Notes: a model not told the origin generated them from the letters alone. A DNA stretch of 64,000 bases from Lytechinus variegatus (GCF_018143015.1 NC_054747.1:248001-312000), one strand, 5' to 3'. Numbered from the stretch's first letter, positions 24,000 through 35,087 are shown. Translations and numbers: made by a program.

Positions 24000-26480
24000 A
24001 TAATAATAATGACTATGTAGAGTGCTCAAGGCGCATAAAGAGCTAAGAGTTAAATAGCAAAGTTTTTAGAATATTTTTGAAAGTTTCGACAGAGGTACAT
24101 ATTTTATGTCTTCAGCAAGGCTATTCCACAAAGTGGGGCATGCAAAAGGAAATGATCTTTCCCCTCAAGTTTTTGAAACTTTCGGAATGTCAAGTAAGCC
24201 AGAGGTGGATGAGCGCAAGATCTGCCTGGTCTGTAGTGATTGGTAAATGAAAGACTGTATTGTGGTGCTGATCCACGAATACTATGAAAGGCAAGTAACA
24301 AAATCTTAAAGATAATCCGGTTTTTTATAGGGAGCCAGTGCAGCGAACATAAGATGGGGGTGATATGTGAGCGTTTACTTGACAAAGTGACAATGCGAGC
24401 GGCTGCATTCTGAAGCTTCTGGAGCTTATGTAACTGAGCCTGCGGTAAATTAATCAAAAGGGCATTACAAAAATCAAGGCGGGAGGAAATCACGGCATGT
24501 ACTTCCGGATAAATCCTAGATTGCAAAGATGATACCGAACTGATTTGCAGATATTTGAAATTTGGGAAGACATCGTCATGTGTGAATCAAAATTTACTCC
24601 AAGATTACGGCAAGTTTGAGACAAATTAATTGTGTGGCCAAAAAATGAAAAGGAATTGATATCAATTTTGTTGAGCTGCACTTTAGAGCCAAACAAAAGA
24701 AATTCACACTTATCAAAGTTTAGTTTCAAGGAATGGGTTTGCATCCAGTCGTGAACATCAATCATACATAATTGAAGACGATGAATAGCATTATCAGCTG
24801 CTTGCTGAGTTGAGTCAAAAGAAAAAATAAGTTGAATGTCGTCAGCGTAAATATGGTAGTCAATTCCGTGACGGAGCATCACTTGCCGCAATCCAATCAT
24901 GTAAATTGAGAAAAGGGTCGGTCCGCCCACAGAACCCTGCGGTACGCCATGGGTCATAGGTGAAACAGCTGATTAACAGCCATTTATACATACAATCTGT
25001 GAATGGGAAGAAAGATAGTGTGGCTGTAGTGAGGTCGACAAACAAAAGACAAGCGTAATAACAAACGCCTCTACAGGATTTCGTTGTTTTAATCGTTGGT
25101 CAATCTGATATCAAATCCGTTCAATCAAATCATGTTGGTCGTATTAATCTATTGAATCCAATTGGTACTTTTAATCCTTCTTTCAAACCAATTCGTTCCT
25201 TTAATCTGATTGATATCTTTAATCCGTGAAAACTGTGGAGTCAATGATAAAGAGAAGGAATCATAAATACCAGCAAAGCAAAGCATCTTAAATATCAATA
25301 GTGCAACATCAATCTTTGGAAGACCTAAATAGTCTAATATAAACTAGATTCCAAATTCTCTCCACTATACATATATGATCGTTTACTCATTAAAGGTTTC
25401 AAACTACAAACACAATTCAGCTTCGTTCTCACAATTATAAGAATAAAAGTACAAATCAACAATCATTCTTTATATATCATATAATCAATGTAGTACAAAA
25501 TGTTGTTGCATGTAACAACTATGGAGTCTTATTTGATTATGAATGGGATCGATGAGCCTGCTATAGTTTGTACATACATTATACATACTACATACATATT
25601 ATCATTTGTCATTATGAACCAAGAAAAAGATCTCTAAAATCTCACTTTATGCTTAGACCATAATTAAAAATATATCAAATAAAACATCAACTAACCTCTT
25701 TGCTTGCTTTCTCAAGTAAATTGAATGTCTTCTGAGCCAGGATGTTTGTGATTTTGAAGGGCAAAATCCTGGTCCCTCACACAACCCAATGTCCAAAAAT
25801 CAAATGCACTGACTATGGTGCTATGTAAGTGTACACATTGACTAAGGGAGTGCTAGATACAAATATGTTAATCAGGTAGTGCAATAGTGAAAGTATATAT
25901 ACAAAAAGTGCTAAATCACTTCTGCGCAAATTTTGGTGCGCTAATTTATCAATTTAGATGTACTTTCATCACAGATAGGATTCAAACCACTTGAATGCTT
26001 CACCTCTGACACCAAACGAACTTAAATTATTCAGCATAATAGTATGGTTGACTGTGTCGAAGCGAAGGATAGATCGAGTAAGAGTTAAGCAGTCACACGC
26101 CCTCGGTCCATCTCTTGGAGGATATGATTTGAGGTGCTCACAAGAAGGGTTTCCACACTGTGGTGGGGTCTGTAGGCAGATTGAAATGGATCGAACAGAT
26201 TATTGTCGTGAAAGTATTCAGCAAGACGAGAGAAAGCAACCCTTTCAAGGACTTTGAAGAGGAAGGGTAAGTTAGAAACTGGTCGGTAATTTTGGAGAGA
26301 ATCGGGATCAAGAGAGGGTTTCTTTAACAGTGGTGTAACATGAGCGCATTTCAGAGAGGACGGGACATGCGACTGCTCTAAACTTAAGTTAACAAGGTAA
26401 GAAAGAATAGGAGCGAACACAGTTGCGTAATGAACCAAGTATTTTGAAGGGGGAAAACATAGCAATGTGAGAAAAGCTGT
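24000..26480 (-). mobile_element. CR1/L2-type LINE fragment nested in the hAT
   Basis: On the minus strand, in order: [10 protein letters not shown] (RT block), F-D-P-F-Q-S-A-Y-R, then after an insertion M-T-H-G-V-P-Q-G-S, Y-A-D-D (catalytic motif), L-D-F-C-N-A-L, L-H-W-L-P-I and a 3' tail with gcgccttgagcac. It is 5'-truncated (no endonuclease domain) and has a few frame breaks and an in-frame stop (in I-N-G-C-*-S-A-V). It is interrupted by the solo LTR at 25019-25973. Confidence 0.8.
25019..25973. mobile_element. Solo LTR of an LTR retrotransposon (fossil)
   Basis: 955 bp, starting TGTGGCTG and ending CATCACA (TG...CA tips), flanked by the 5-bp duplication GATAG (25014-25018 and 25974-25978). 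It sits exactly between two halves of the minus-strand LINE RT. Only one LTR and no internal region are present, as left by LTR-LTR recombination. Family not identified. It is younger than the LINE it interrupts. Confidence 0.7.
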
Positions 26481-26709
26481 AAAAAGTCTCCAGCGAGCAA
26501 AGCGAGATGGAAAAAAATTGCCTATTGAAATTAAATTCTAATCATGTGATAGAATTTTCATTTTTTCCATTTTTCCTTTTCATCCTTTCCGTTTCCCTTT
26601 CTTTCCATCTCCCTTTTCTCTTCATTTTTCCCGGCGAAATCCGTCGGAGGGGGGAGCAGGTTGCCCCCATGCCCCCCCCCCCCCCGTCTGTTGCGCCACT
26701 GCTACATAT

Positions 26710-26960
26710 TCGTCAATGCATCTCTCTTGAATCCTTCAAATCTCCCGTCAAAACACACCTCTTCTTGTCCTAATTTATTCAATATTATTAAGTATTGATT
26801 GTAATTGTGGGTAATTGTGATCGATTTCTATTATTACATGGAACTTTAGTAGACCTAATTCTTGTTAGAATTGAAATGTAAGTTTGATTATGTTTTTTTT
26901 TAAAGCACTTAAAAAATAAATAGGGCAATAGATATTTACCTCCAGATATAACATTTCGGT
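26710..26960 (+). mobile_element. CR1/L2-type LINE fragment, part 2 (3' end)
   Basis: This continues the plus-strand LINE after the hAT element. The frame reads S-F-K-S-P-V-K-T-H-L-F-L-S then stop, the usual end of ORF2, followed by an AT-rich 3' UTR. Together with 22875-23290 it shows where the hAT landed. Confidence 0.65.
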
Positions 26961-28770
26961 ATGTGTTTACTGAAATAAAGAGAACACTTATGACTGACTA
27001 TAAACATTTGTGATACATTATATTTATATCCAGCATTGTAACAAAAACATGTGAATTATGACATAAGGGCAATAATTGCATTACTAAAGATATAGTGAAC
27101 ATTCCACATAGAGAGAAAAAGAGCTAGAGAAGAGAAAGAATATATCAGAAAAAAATAAAAATAAATAGAGAGGGGGAGATGGAGAAGAAGAATGAAATAG
27201 ATTAACCTCAAAATTGTTCAATAATGGAAATTGTGTTAATATTATTACCATCCCAATTATCCAAAGGTGTATTGAACTATTGTTGTTTTTGGACTTCTAG
27301 ATTCTTTAGAAAAGGGAGGGGGATTTGAAATTTGAAATATCATCAAAATCGGATGTAAATAAGCAAGTTATGACGTTCAAAAGTTTCTCTTAAATTAACA
27401 AAACAGTTATATGCACATCCTGGTTGGCATGCAAATGAGGAAACTGAGGACGTCATCCATTCACTATTTCCTTTGTATTTTATTATATGAAATATAAAAT
27501 ATTCTAATTTTCTCCTCATTGTCAAGTGAAACAGTGATCAATACCTCCCTGAACATGTCATATTAGTATTGTTTAATACTATATGATTTAGTCAAGTCCC
27601 TATGGTCATATCTGTCAAGAAGGAAATATTTATAATTCAAACAATAAAAAAAGTGAGTGATGGACATCATCTCCTGACTCATTTGCATGTCACTGAGTTG
27701 TGCATACAGGTATCACTGTTTTGTGAAAAATATGCGAAACTATAAAATGCCATAACTTATTTTAAATCCGATTTTGATGGAAATTTCAGTGTTTTGCTAG
27801 TTTGATTTTTCTCTATTTATTCAAATCAACGTTTAGCTGGGGTGGACTTGACCTGAAAGGAACTAGTGAAACGTAAGAGAGACTAGAACGTCACTCAAGA
27901 GTCACTCTTGTTCCCAAGTGGTATTGTCTTGCGAATGTAAAGTTAATTTCCTTTTCACAAGCAAACATAAGGTTATCATATAATGTCGCACCATCCTCCC
28001 AACATTGTTGGCATTGTCGAGACTACTTTGTAGTTTCATTTTATGTGACGTTTAGCGTGATTGCCTCTCATTTTTTAATATCAAATCATCCAATCTGTGC
28101 ATGATACTGTCACAAAGGAACCATGTATGTTTAGAAATACAACAATGTGTCTTAATAAAACTTAAAAACTTTTACTTCATACTGTTATTTATCATGATTA
28201 CCAAACGGTCAATGAAATATTTCAGTTCCGAATGTGAAATATTTTAAACACATTTGTTTTGTAAGATTTTGCAAATTTAAAAGATCATTTTCAGTCATTT
28301 GGCAATTCTTTAGTTACTCAGTAATAATTCTCCATAATAATTTGACGTGATTATTTTTTTTCAGGTACTCAATATTAAGCCATAATAATCTATTCGTTTA
28401 ATAACGTTTTTCTTTTCTTTTTGGTTGGATTGACAAGATTGAAAGAGCAATAATCAACATCCACGATGATCTTGACTCACACAAGGTTCAACCAGTTTAT
28501 GGTTCTTTATACAGTATGCATCAATTCTATTAATGTAATTTCTCGATTATACCTCGAAAGCAATGTGATCCTAAATAAAACGGTTCTTTGAAAACAAATA
28601 CACAAATATCGTTCAAGGGGGGGGGGGGGTTGAAACACGCCTATTCGTTCTTGAATTTTCATTATTCATGCCGTAGTTTACAGTCGATGTCGGTTGTTTA
28701 ATTCAAATATAATTTACAGTACACAGTACTGGAGCATAGGAACCCCCACTGACAGGTCACATTTACAATG
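26960..28770. other. Intergenic
   Basis: AT-rich with no supported exon. It holds a decayed copy of the TTAA-flanked MITE (27330-27857) and a poly-G tract at about 28617-28630. Confidence 0.5.
27330..27857. mobile_element. Palindromic TTAA-flanked MITE, copy 2 (decayed)
   Basis: It contains ATCAAAATCGGATGTAAATA at the left and GGGGTGGACTTGACCT at the right, with inverted-repeat arms matching copies 1 and 4. The flanking TTAA is lost. Left boundary is approximate. Confidence 0.65.
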
Positions 28771-28773
28771 TCA

Positions 28774-28932
28774 TCAAGCCGCTTGATATTTTACAAAGAC
28801 TTCCCAGCCTTCCACTTTGCAATATCTGTACGAAATGATGCGCTGTCCTTTCTTGGTAGATATTTCGCAGTTGAAAGAAGTCACCGAGGGGCAACCATGC
28901 CTTACACCAGATAAAGGTGGGCATTCAGTAGT
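28774..28932 (-). CDS. Orphan 3'-terminal exon, cysteine-bearing, unknown
   Basis: Behind a strong acceptor (polypyrimidine then taatcag) the minus strand is open for 52 codons to TGA, with codon content unlike the AT-rich surroundings. Four cysteines are spaced C-x9-C-x7-C-x15-C, with T-T-E-C-P-P at the start and W-E-V-F-V-K-Y-Q-A-A at the end. The frame needs a phase-0 upstream donor. Gene B ends in a stop at 29288 and its exons end in phase 1, except the IgV part 1 exon (phase 0). So this may be an alternative last exon of gene B or a remnant of another gene. Family not recognised. Confidence 0.35.
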   Translation of the reverse strand, partial: TTECPPLSGVRHGCPSVTSFNCEISTKKGQRIISYRYCKVEGWEVFVKYQAA

Positions 28933-29149
28933 CTGATTAAAAAAAAGGAAAGAATAACATGAAAGGTGTGTTTGAATACAGCGATTTTATCTTCTCAAAT
29001 CGATGACGATTGTGAATGTCAATTCCAGTGTTTCGAATTTCCGAAATGATCATGAAAATTATTGTTTAGCCCAACACTTTATTCAAACTGGAATATGTGT
29101 TTTTTGCATTAACATCTGTATTACATTTATTTATTTTTGCAAAACATCT

Positions 29150-29155
29150 TTATTA
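29150..29155 (-). promoter_or_regulatory. Candidate polyadenylation signal of gene B
   Basis: AATAAA on the minus strand 133 nt past the gene B stop. Further AATAAA words follow at 29131-29136, 29127-29132 and 29078-29083, so the exact site is open. Confidence 0.4.
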
Positions 29156-29287
29156 TATAGGATGACTGGATTGCACGCAGTTTTCTATCTATTTGCACTA
29201 ATCGTTTCATTGTTTGTATTGTTACTATAGTTATCTTTCAGATTATCACTCTTTTTTTAAAAAAAAGGTCCAGTTAGGACTACTACC

Positions 29288-29550
29288 TCAATTGTTGTTA
29301 AATGAACCATCAGCACCAGCGTTCTTGAGGGCGTCTACTAGATCCCGTATCTGGGCTGTCCTAGGTGTCTTCTTCCTCCATTCCAGGAGCATTGCCAAAG
29401 TCCCTGAACGGTCACCACGGTCTTTGTTCATGTTGAGGTACTGGTTAACCTTGAACTGCCTGAAGCCAAAGTTGATGCCAAGCTGTTCGATGGCCTCTGC
29501 ATCATGGATGTTGTCGGCTAGCTCAAACAATCTCTTATCTGTAACTCCAG
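29288..29550 (-). CDS. Gene B exon 8: second Death domain and stop
   Basis: Acceptor taactttcag, phase 1. The frame encodes A-G-V-T-D-K-R-L-F-E-L-A-D-N, the F-G-F-R-Q-F-K-V-N-Q core, M-L-L-E-W (the conserved helix-5 Trp), L-V-D-A-L, and ends D-G-S-F-N-N-N before TGA. The six-helix Death-fold pattern is clear. It is a diverged duplicate of the domain in exon 7: both have the unusual F/I-R-Q-F-K-x-N-Q string. A CARD is less likely because of the M-L-x-x-W motif. Confidence 0.8.
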
Positions 29551-30161
29551 CTGAAAGTTAAGGGCAATTAATGATACGTTGGGGACAATTAATGGTGGAC
29601 AATGTATATTATTGCAATCATGGATTCGATGGTAATAGTTTTTGACCCATCTGAATTAGGGGTGGGAACAGGAATGAATTAACGGGAGAAGGCAGAGAAA
29701 TAATCAAGCATGTTCCGCATCACCGAGGTTTTCAGCCAAGACTAGAAGAACTGGTTAAATTCATCATAATCTGGGACCAATTAAAAATTTCGTTTTGAGC
29801 GATAAAAAGTTTATATGCGTTATCATTATACATTAATTCTTGGTGCTCTTAAGAATCAGGAAATGTATTTACTGGTCTAAACCAATCGCATTTCGAGTCT
29901 AAAAATTAAATTCTCTTTTCAAAATGGGAGCTCAAAATACCATTGCCATGAATGCGACGTCCCCAGACTTGCTCCTAAAATAGAGTGACGTTATCTCTAA
30001 TTTGCTGTTCAAGTTAGGAAAAATTATTTTATTTCGACTTTACCTGAATCATATAAATTGAACCAAAGAAATATAGGAGTACATAACAAAATGTGTGTAT
30101 CAAACTGTAAGTGGTAAGTTAAAACCATTAAATCTTGGAGTCGCCTATTTTTACTTCTCAC

Positions 30162-30434
30162 CTTCGTTCGGAAAGTATTCCTTTATCAGGTTCTCCATAT
30201 CCGACTGTTCCAGAGCCTTCACCATCTTGGGGACTTGCTTGGCTGCGGGTGTCTTCTCCTTCCAGGTGAACAGCATGGATGTGGCGGGGAAGACGTCTTT
30301 GGCCTGCTCGTTCTCCTTGAGGATTTGATTCAACTTGAACTGTCGAATCCCAAGATGTCGACCAAGCTTCGACAGGTCGCTTTCGTCCGTCACTTCCTCG
30401 GCGATGCTGGCCAGTATTTCATCATCGATGCTAC
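30162..30434 (-). CDS. Gene B exon 7: first Death domain
   Basis: A 273-nt phase 1-1 exon (acceptor tctgaattcag, donor GAAG|gtgaga). It encodes G-S-I-D-D-E-I-L-A-S-I-A-E-E-V, L-G-R-H-L-G-I-R-Q-F-K-L-N-Q (helix 2-3), M-L-F-T-W-K-E-K-T-P (helix 5 with the conserved Trp), M-V-K-A-L-E-Q-S and D-M-E-N-L-I-K-E-Y-F. This is a full-length Death domain of about 85 residues in a single exon. Being symmetric in phase, it is easily duplicated, which explains the second copy. Its first residues complete the second YGSI motif with exon 6. Confidence 0.85.
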
Positions 30435-31000
30435 CTGAATTCAGATTCAGTGCCAAAAGAAAGCCGAAACATTACAGTGTTCTTTATGCTAAGTCTTTAA
30501 AGTTATTGTTTTCCTTATCATTTCGAAAGAATAATGCATATTGTATTCAACACCCCTTTCATAGTGTCATGTATGTTAACATCCCTCGTCGACTACTTTA
30601 ACAATATTTTGAAGAAAAAAATCTACAGCGCAAAGATAGTATTCTCATTTTTGCAAAATGCTCATTGTTAAAATCCTAATTGATCAAAATACTTTTTCTT
30701 ACAACCAAATAAACTGAAAATTGTTTCCAATTTAAGAATTATAGCTGACATATTTAAGTGTTCATTTGAATACTAATGATACTTATAATATACCGCTTTT
30801 TATACAGCACTTAATACATCCACAAAGTCAGATGCCAGCAAAATTTAATGTGCTCTTCCTAAGACAGATCGACATTTGCAATGTCGTGTTGGCCGAAGTA
30901 ATCACTTTAGAATGAATAAACCATCTAAACCATGTATATTTACGACAAGGTATTATTGAAAAAAGAAAAAAAAAATAATAAATAAGGCCAATTGTCCTAC

Positions 31001-31063
31001 CGTAAACTTTGTCACCAAGCTCTACCTTTTCAGTTGGTTTTATCTCTCCGTACTGTCCATTAG
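31001..31063 (-). CDS. Gene B exon 6: juxtamembrane ITAM-like linker
   Basis: A 63-nt phase 1-1 exon (acceptor ttttaatacag, donor TACG|gtagga). It reads A-N-G-Q-Y-G-E-I-K-P-T-E-K-V-E-L-G-D-K-V and ends in Y. Spliced to exon 7 it gives Y-G-E-I, twelve residues, Y-G-S-I: an ITAM-type spacing made across a splice junction. In size and phase it occupies the same position as the tail cassettes of gene A. Confidence 0.7.
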
Positions 31064-31658
31064 CTGTATTAAAAAAAAAAGTTAAAACATCGGTTTCCTA
31101 TGGGTCATATGATAAATACGCACATTAGTTCATACTGTATCATTCCAACAAAATTGAAGGATTGTTATGAGTTATCCCTGGCGCCATCATCATTCTACTT
31201 AAATGATGGCACAGTGAAATTGATTGTGAAATTCTTGAATCCTCTGTCTATAGCTGAGTGAAAATTCCCTACTCATAATAACTGTGACCTACCACCCCCA
31301 AACCACACCAATAAGTCGCCAGGTTAAGTTCTCTGTACATAGCCAAAATAGTTATTTTGTCTCAAAAAACCCCACATTAATAAAAATAAGTATCTAAAAG
31401 AACAATTGGTTTGGTTTGGTTTTATTTACCGTATAAGAATCACAATAAAATACATTGCAAAAGATATGATACTAAATATAAATATGTAAACATGCACATA
31501 AAAATATACGGATGGATCACTCTATTCAGAGCTATTGATATAATGGCTCTGTTCTCCCTAGAGGTCCAATATTCTTCTTCATACTGTGAAAATTTGAAGC
31601 CGTAAAGTGGAATAAAAGAAAAGATACAGTCAAGTGAACACAACGAGTTGTAAGGTAC

Positions 31659-31772
31659 CTTCAAGTCTTCGATTCCTTCTTCTCCTCACGATTGCAATGA
31701 TTACAATCACTACGATCACAGCCAGCACTACGACTATAGGTACCACGATCTTCACAGGATCAATCAGGGAAC
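31659..31772 (-). CDS. Gene B exon 5: transmembrane segment
   Basis: A 114-nt phase 1-1 exon (acceptor cattccgtag, donor GAAG|gtacct). It encodes G-S-L-I-D-P-V-K, a Val/Ile-rich helix of about 22 residues, then R-R-R-R-N-R-R, a strong stop-transfer. It corresponds to gene A 14853-15002. Confidence 0.85.
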
Positions 31773-32142
31773 CTACGGAATGGAACAATGATAAGTAAGT
31801 TATATCATTGAAAGTGAAATTACATTTTGATGCTGGCGAACAAGGTCATTTACAGATATATTGCTTTCATGTAAAAAAGATACTTTTTTCTACTGATTTT
31901 TATTGGTTTTACTTTTTGGAAGGCCATTTTAAAATTACATGTTGAATATTTACAACTTGATCTCACTTGCTTAGGTAGACCATGCACAGAGATAACTTCA
32001 AAACAGACTTGAAATAAATGTGAATTCGATTGCGAATGTATCACTTAATGTTATGAAATGCATGAAGTACATGTACGTAGGCTTCTAAATGGAAAAAAAA
32101 CATGGTGAAGTTTAAAATGGTGAATCGGATACACTGACTGAC

Positions 32143-32478
32143 CTGTATCACTCGTTTCTAGTATGGTGAGTGAAATAGAGGCTGAAGTTTGTTCGATACC
32201 ATATGCAGAGAGATACGATGCCTTGCACAACCATTCCCCTGTCTCGAACGCGTCAACATTGGTTTCCAGGTCAATACTACCATCCTCTTTGGTTTCAGAC
32301 ATCAAAAAGGCAGCCTCCAACGGACCACGACCATCTTGGTACCAGCCAAGCGAGAGATCGGTTATCGGGTATACATTGGCTAACTGACAGGTAAGGTTGG
32401 TAGGTCCCTCACTAGTAAGTGTGCAGGGTGAACTGTTTGGCTGTTCTTGGAGACACTGCCGAATCACCGGAGGAGTTC
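32143..32478 (-). CDS. Gene B exon 4: C1-like Ig domain
   Basis: A 336-nt phase 1-1 exon (acceptor cttatctccag, donor ACAG|gtcagt). It starts G-T-P-P-V-I-R-Q-C-L-Q-E, then LTCQLANVYPITDLSLGWYQ-D-G and T-G-E-W-L-C-K-A-S-Y. The B-strand Cys with N-V-Y-P before the Trp strand is reminiscent of C1-set domains (C-x-x-x-G-F-Y-P ... W). Two further cysteines near the start (Q-C-L and S-P-C-T) are shared with gene A. Confidence 0.8.
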
Positions 32479-32903
32479 CTGGAGATAAGACTGAGTTAGG
32501 TTTACAACAATGAGAAAACAAGAAATAAGGCATTTTTGTGTTTCTTCTGAGCATCAACATGTTCAAGGCCAATAGTATTAACAAAAAATCGACACAGGAC
32601 CAGGTATCTCTCTGACGTTAAATTCAATGACGGCCCATGGGTCGTTTTGCAGTCAATTTCATTGGTGTAACGGTACGATAATCAATGATAAAACTGCGTG
32701 GGAACGAGATTTTCATATTTTTGTGAATCTTACTCCTGTCGCTTGTCTTCGGTCTCCGATCAGTCAGTTTGTTTGCTTTTTTATAATATAAAAAAAGTAT
32801 TGAGAGAAACAACCAACATGGTCTCATATCTGTCCATCGAAAATACACTTTACTCGATATGTAAGCGTCCTGCCGACAACATTCGTTCATTTATGATATA
32901 AAT

Positions 32904-33181
32904 GGAGCGTTGTGGCCCAGTGGATTAGTCTTCGGACTTTCAAACACAGGGTCGTTGGTTCGAATCCCAGCCATGGCGTAATTTCCTTCAGCAAGAAACT
33001 GATCCACAGTGTGCTGCACTCAACCCAGGTGAGGTAAATGGGTACCGGTACGAAGTAATTCCTTTAAAAACCGTGTGCGCTATGAACGCCTAGCTTAGCC
33101 AGGTAATATAGGAGCGCCTTGAGCACCTAACAGGGTGGATATGTGCGCAATATAAATACCCTATATAATATATTATTATTG
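32904..33181 (+). mobile_element. tRNA-derived SINE, copy 1
   Basis: The head carries an A box (TGGCCCAGTGG) and a perfect B box (GGTTCGAATCC) with appropriate spacing. A body with CAGCAAGAAA and GAGGTAAATGGGTACC follows, then an AT-rich end (ATATTATTATT). It is in the gene B intron between exons 3 and 4, antisense to the gene. Confidence 0.8.
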
Positions 33182-33437
33182 AAAATATCAGCTGACAATC
33201 ATGTGTTTACATAATTCTGGCATAATGTTTACAAACATTTTTTCCACTAAAAATTGAATGTCTATGATTCATTAGGAACCCTATTGCTGTTCTCTCTATG
33301 TTCGGCTTGGGGACTATCATAACAGTACTAATGTATGAGGATCAGTCACATGACTGTAGACTGTCATGTAAATTGCTACATGCAAAAACGCATCTTGCTG
33401 TACGTGGTTTGTATGTTCGTATCATACTTATACCTAC

Positions 33438-33534
33438 CAAAGACACTCAATGTAGTAGTGATATTCAATAGCGTCGGCTGTCCTAGTCTGTCAACATTGC
33501 AACGATATGTTCCTTCATCATCGATGGTCACTTC
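33438..33534 (-). CDS. Gene B exon 3: V-type Ig domain, second part
   Basis: A 97-nt exon, phase 0 to 1 (acceptor gccttttag, donor TTTG|gtaggt). It encodes EVTIDDEGTYRCNVDRLGQ and then P-T-L-L-N-I-T, the F and G strands with the second core Cys. Gene A has this part fused to the first in one exon. Confidence 0.8.
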
Positions 33535-34164
33535 CTAAAAGGCGAAAGAAATATATATGCGACCGTCTTACAGTCTAGACCAATCAAACCCACTAGTAAA
33601 AATAGTACAAACTATAGTCTGTATTAATTTTGAATCGGGGAGGGGGGCAGCTTGTTTGTGCATATACACATGAACTAAAGATTAAGCATAAACGTCTTCG
33701 AAATTCCACAAAAAAGAAACGTTACATCGTTCCTGATACCATGAAATTTCAAAAGAATTTGGTAAAATCATATAAACACCGCTGCTCCAACATTTTTTCA
33801 TATTGTAATACCTATACACTATTTGATGTCTTTATATTTTTTGATGAGGAAAGGTGTTTTCTGAGGCAATGCCAAGTATTGAATGTGTTTGCCAGGTGTA
33901 AAGTTATAATCGCCTGGTGACTACCATTATTGTCACAATCACCTAAATAAAAGTATGCACAGACTCACGGCACGGAGTCCTATACCATTGATTGTTTGAC
34001 TATATTCCATAAGTGTAAATCTAGTTTCATGTGGAATACTTTCGAAAAATCGTCATTTCATTAAAAAAGGAGGAGTATCTTGGTCAACAGTGCATTACCC
34101 TCATGTATCCTTGAAATAATTGTTTCGACGGAAATCATTATAAAGTACTTGACCCCATAGATAC

Positions 34165-34424
34165 CTGAAGAATTAATGTTGAGTTGTCCTTATCCAAGCC
34201 AGCTCTGTATGTATAGGGTTCATGTATTACTTCAACATACTTAGCAAGACTTAAAATCCTTCGGTGTCCAGATGCATCATGGTAGTACCAGGAGATGTTT
34301 CGTACAGCGCCCTCATCGAACGGACATGGTATCCTGGCTGTACCACCAACGGTAATGGACACATCGGATGTTGTTTCCGATAAGCTGGCAGACAAACAGC
34401 TGAGCATTACTGTCAGACGAATAG
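34165..34424 (-). CDS. Gene B exon 2: signal peptide end and V-type Ig domain, first part
   Basis: A 260-nt exon, phase 1 to 0 (acceptor taatgttgacag, donor TTCAG|gtatct). After the hydrophobic L-T-V-M-L-S-C-L-S-A-S-L-S-E comes V-S-I-T-V-G-G-T-A-R-I-P-C (B-strand Cys) and N-I-S-W-Y-Y-H (C-strand Trp), then N-S-T-L-I-L-Q (E strand), where the intron cuts the domain. Reading past the donor gives a stop shortly after. Confidence 0.8.
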
Positions 34425-34470
34425 CTGTCAACATTAAACATTCAAAGATAATAATATGGCGTCGTGGTGA

Positions 34471-34712
34471 TTGGGGACGTCGTGGTCTAGTGGTTATGAC
34501 TCTCGTCTTTTACTCTGAGGGACATGGGTTCGATTCCCAGCCATGGCGTGTCATTTCTTTCAGCAAGAAATTTACCTACATTGTGCTGCATTCAACCCAG
34601 CTGAGGTAAATGGGTACCAGTATTCAGTTATTCCTCATAAAGCTCTGCACACCAAATTTTGTAGACTATCTTAGCTGGTGTAATTGGTGGATACATGAGC
34701 TCTATAAATCCA
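34471..34712 (+). mobile_element. tRNA-derived SINE, copy 2
   Basis: Same family as 32904-33181: A box TGGTCTAGTGG, B box GGTTCGATTCC, shared body words CAGCAAGAAA and GAGGTAAATGGGTACC. It lies in intron 1 of gene B, antisense, just 5' of the exon 2 acceptor. The two copies differ by many substitutions, so they inserted separately long ago. Confidence 0.8.
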
Positions 34713-35087
34713 ATGTTATTTATTTAACAATTATTTGCCCCAAAATATACAGTTCAGTAGGATCTGTACGGCCAGCCTATAAATAAATTTTGATGCGATA
34801 GTCTATGTATTTAGTAGTCAGAATTCCTCTTTAATATTGCACATATCCATTCTGGGTAAATCTACTCGTATTTCAGTAAAAATACTAGCTGTATGAAAAA
34901 AAATAACTACTTCAGTTTTCCCCAATAGTCGCATTAATGCGACAAAAATTCGTGTGGCTAGATTAATGTCTCAACAGGCAGTGATAGAGTATTCTGAATG
35001 AACACTCCCAATGCACCTTGCAATAGTATAAATGGAACAAATGAAGGGATTATTATCACTAGAAAACAAATTGTAAACTACACTTAC

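Larger units (their letters stand above)
23291..26701. mobile_element. hAT-type DNA transposon (non-autonomous), interrupting a LINE
   Basis: Flanked by a perfect 8-bp duplication CTACATAT (23283-23290 and 26702-26709), the length typical of hAT. Tips are CAGCGGCGTA at the left and TTGCGCCACTG at the right, followed inward by long G/C runs. The hAT at 47701 has the same style of tips. No transposase frame is seen. Its own sequence is 23291 to about 24000 and about 26480 to 26701; the middle is a nested LINE plus LTR. Confidence 0.85.

Noticed and set aside
29003-29230. Plus-strand hydrophobic open frame near gene B
   Set aside because: It overlaps the 3' UTR of gene B antisense; the Phe/Ile/Cys content is typical of translated AT-rich DNA.
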